Origin: Pseudoalteromonas sp. T1lg88
GTDB taxonomy: Bacteria > Pseudomonadota > Gammaproteobacteria > Enterobacterales > Alteromonadaceae
Assembly: GCF_002964765.1 (NCBI RefSeq)
Contig: NZ_PQCF01000032.1
Coordinates: 558,001-622,000, forward strand
Length of the DNA stretch: 64,000 nt
Reading direction: 5' to 3'
In this document: positions 62,395 to 64,000 of the stretch, piece after piece
How positions within the stretch are numbered: the stretch's first letter is position 1
How the letters are laid out: every line of letters begins with the position of its first letter
The notes under the pieces: generated by a model
Told to the model about the DNA's origin: nothing
The model's database searches: none
What the model saw: the letters and a program-made list of their open reading frames with translations, nothing else
Program-made: the position numbers and the translations under genes

Positions 62395-63552
62395 CTAAAG
62401 AATTTCGTTCACTTCATCGGCCAGAATGCGTCTAGCAACGATCAAGCGCATGATTTCGTTCGTACCTTCGAGAATTTGGTGAACACGTACATCACGCAGA
62501 TGACGCTCAAGCGGGTATTCTTTGATGTAACCGTAACCACCGTGGATCTGCAGTGCATCATCACACACCTTCACGCCCACATCGGTCGCAAAACGCTTGG
62601 CCATGGCGCAATAGGCTGTTTTTTCGCTATCACCACTGTCCAGTTTAAAGGCCGCCAGGCGAACCATTTGACGTGCTGCCACCAAGTCGGTGTTCATATC
62701 CGCCAATTTAAATTGCAATGCCTGGAATGCCGCCAGCGGCTTACCGAACTGCTCACGCTCTTTAAGGTAGGCTTTCGCCGTGTTCAAGGCTTGTTGTGCG
62801 GTACCGATTGAACAGGTGGCGATATTAATACGGCCACCATCCAGGCCCTGCATAGCAAACTTAAAGCCTTCACCTTCGTTACCTAATAGGTGATCGGCCG
62901 GAATACGTACGTTTTCAAAGGTAACCAGGCGAGTCGGCTGGGCGTTCCAGCCCATTTTCTCTTCCGCTTTACCATAGCTGATACCTTCCGCGTCTGCAGG
63001 TACCACAAAGGCGCTAATGCCTTTGGGGCCTTCTTCACCGGTGCGGGCCATAACCACCAGCACTTCTGTGCTGCCGGCGCCGGAGATAAACATTTTTGAA
63101 CCCGTGATGTAGTAATGGTCACCATCACGTACGGCCTTGGTTTTAAGTGAGGCCGCATCCGAGCCGCTGCCTGGCTCGGTTAAACAATATGAGGCCAGTT
63201 TTTCACCGGTTACCAATTCTGGGCAATAGATGTCTTTCGCCGCTTGGGTACCGAAACTTGCTACCATCCAGGTCGCCATATTGTGAATGGTCAACATTGC
63301 CGTGGTGGCGGTACAGCCTTTGGCCAGCTGCTCAAAAATGATGCTTGAGTCTAGGCGAGAAAGACCTAAACCACCGGCTTCTTCCGGGGTGTAAAGGGAA
63401 CAAAAGCCAAGCTCACCGGCTTTTTGAATGGTTTCTTTGGGGAAAATATGTTCCTGATCCCACTTTGCTGCAAAAGGGGCTAGTTCCTGGCTGGCGAAAC
63501 GCTCGGCCATATCGGCAAAGGCCAGTTGATCTTCACTAAGATTAAAGTCCAT
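62395..63552 (-). CDS. Acyl-CoA dehydrogenase (isobutyryl/2-methylbutyryl-CoA type)
   Basis: A 385-residue FAD flavoprotein that introduces the 2,3-double bond into branched acyl-CoA and passes electrons to ETF. Family signatures are AYCLTEPGSGSDAASLKT-like ASYCLTEPGSGSDAASLKTKA and KAYLKEREQFGKPLAAFQALQFKLADM. The C-terminal QIHGGYGYIKEYPLERHLRDVRVHQILEGTNEIMRLIVARRIL contains the catalytic Glu in EGTNEIM. The operon context, together with mmsB and the hydrolase, makes isobutyryl-CoA and 2-methylbutanoyl-CoA the likely substrates. mmsA lies 58 bases upstream. Confidence 0.92.
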   Translation of the reverse strand: MDFNLSEDQLAFADMAERFASQELAPFAAKWDQEHIFPKETIQKAGELGFCSLYTPEEAGGLGLSRLDSSIIFEQLAKGCTATTAMLTIHNMATWMVASFGTQAAKDIYCPELVTGEKLASYCLTEPGSGSDAASLKTKAVRDGDHYYITGSKMFISGAGSTEVLVVMARTGEEGPKGISAFVVPADAEGISYGKAEEKMGWNAQPTRLVTFENVRIPADHLLGNEGEGFKFAMQGLDGGRINIATCSIGTAQQALNTAKAYLKEREQFGKPLAAFQALQFKLADMNTDLVAARQMVRLAAFKLDSGDSEKTAYCAMAKRFATDVGVKVCDDALQIHGGYGYIKEYPLERHLRDVRVHQILEGTNEIMRLIVARRILADEVNEIL

Positions 63553-63610
63553 AACACACTCTCTTGTACTACATGCTTATCGGGCCGCTCCTTGGCGACC
63601 CGTAAAGAAA

Positions 63611-64000
63611 TTATTTAAGGTGAATACTCATGTTTGGTCCACTTACCACGTCGTCTTCAAACCAACGCGCAGTAATGGTCTTGGTCTCGGTATAGAAACG
63701 GACACCCTGCTTACCATAGGTATGCTGGTCGCCGTAGAACGAGCCTTTCCAACCGGTGAACGAGAAGAATGGCAATGGCACAGGGATTGGTACGTTCACA
63801 CCAACCTGACCTACTTCGATATGGTGCTGGAACTTACGTGCCGCAGCGCCGCTGGCGGTAAAGATAGAAGTACCGTTACCGTATGGGTTGTCATTGATAA
63901 GGGCAATGGCTTCGTCCAGGGTATCTACAAACACACAGCACAATACCGGACCGAAGATTTCTTCGCGGTAAATCGCCATCTCAGGCGTGACATTGGTGAA
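63611..64000 (-). CDS. mmsA: Methylmalonate-semialdehyde dehydrogenase (C-terminal part; 5' cut)
   Basis: The last ~129 codons of a CoA-acylating aldehyde dehydrogenase that turns methylmalonate semialdehyde into propionyl-CoA. Visible family segments are [89 protein letters not shown]; the last is specific for MmsA rather than general aldehyde dehydrogenases. The catalytic Cys lies beyond the window. It is the first gene seen of the operon running to the SDR gene at 58803. Confidence 0.95.
   Translation of the reverse strand, partial: FTNVTPEMAIYREEIFGPVLCCVFVDTLDEAIALINDNPYGNGTSIFTASGAAARKFQHHIEVGQVGVNVPIPVPLPFFSFTGWKGSFYGDQHTYGKQGVRFYTETKTITARWFEDDVVSGPNMSIHLK

Overview
The window reads as core chromosome of a marine-type gammaproteobacterium of the Alteromonadales, closest in gene content and order (from memory, not from a search) to Shewanella and its relatives. 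The evidence is the order purB-hflD-mnmA-nudJ-rluE-icd-cspD-clpS-clpA-infA-bpt-aat-trxB, then ald/lrp-ftsK-lolA-rarA-crcB-serS, thrS-infC-rpmI-rplT, fabA/rmf, and a valine/isoleucine operon. The monomeric isocitrate dehydrogenase, a DUF3010 gene, SulP and SIMPL proteins and an ATACCAATT-ended palindromic repeat fit the same group. Base composition looks moderate and even, except for a visibly more AT-rich gene at 56.6-58.7 kb. I see no rRNA, tRNA, CRISPR array, transposase or prophage.

Region by region. 1-7 kb: a minus-strand block for purine synthesis and tRNA/rRNA modification, then icd and cspD. 7-12.6 kb: clpS-clpA, infA, bpt and aat, which put the N-degron adaptor, the unfoldase and both aminoacyl-protein transferases together, then trxB. 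12.8-22.4 kb: pssA, ald divergent from lrp, and the tight ftsK-lolA-rarA-crcB-serS run. 22.6-30.5 kb: a looser accessory stretch with two small orphan genes, an M42 peptidase, a secreted protein, an ABC exporter, an acyl-CoA synthetase, a MITE-like repeat, mntP and a DUF3010 gene. 30.7-34 kb: thrS, broken by a one-base frameshift in this sequence, then infC with an ATT start, rpmI and rplT. 34-43 kb: mostly single-gene metabolic and transport units (SDR, M14 peptidase with gloC, AsnC regulator, SulP, SIMPL, MAPEG, CPA2 antiporter).

43.5-49 kb holds a compact five-gene unit: lone receiver domain, MoxR ATPase, DUF58 protein, TgpA-type transglutaminase and an NhaC-like antiporter. 49.2-51.4 kb is a translationally coupled minus-strand trio (PTPS-family protein, M23 peptidase, thioesterase). 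fabA follows, with a perfect FabR-type operator, then rmf. 52.8-58.7 kb is the least explained part: a eukaryotic-type Ser/Thr kinase, divergent from two large membrane-anchored or exported proteins of unknown function, one with ankyrin-like segments. 58.8-64 kb is a valine/isoleucine catabolic operon cut by the window edge.

The best candidates for something undescribed are the kinase plus two envelope-protein genes and the receiver-led MoxR/DUF58/TgpA unit. The thrS frameshift is the clearest sequence anomaly. Most of the rest is well-conserved housekeeping DNA.
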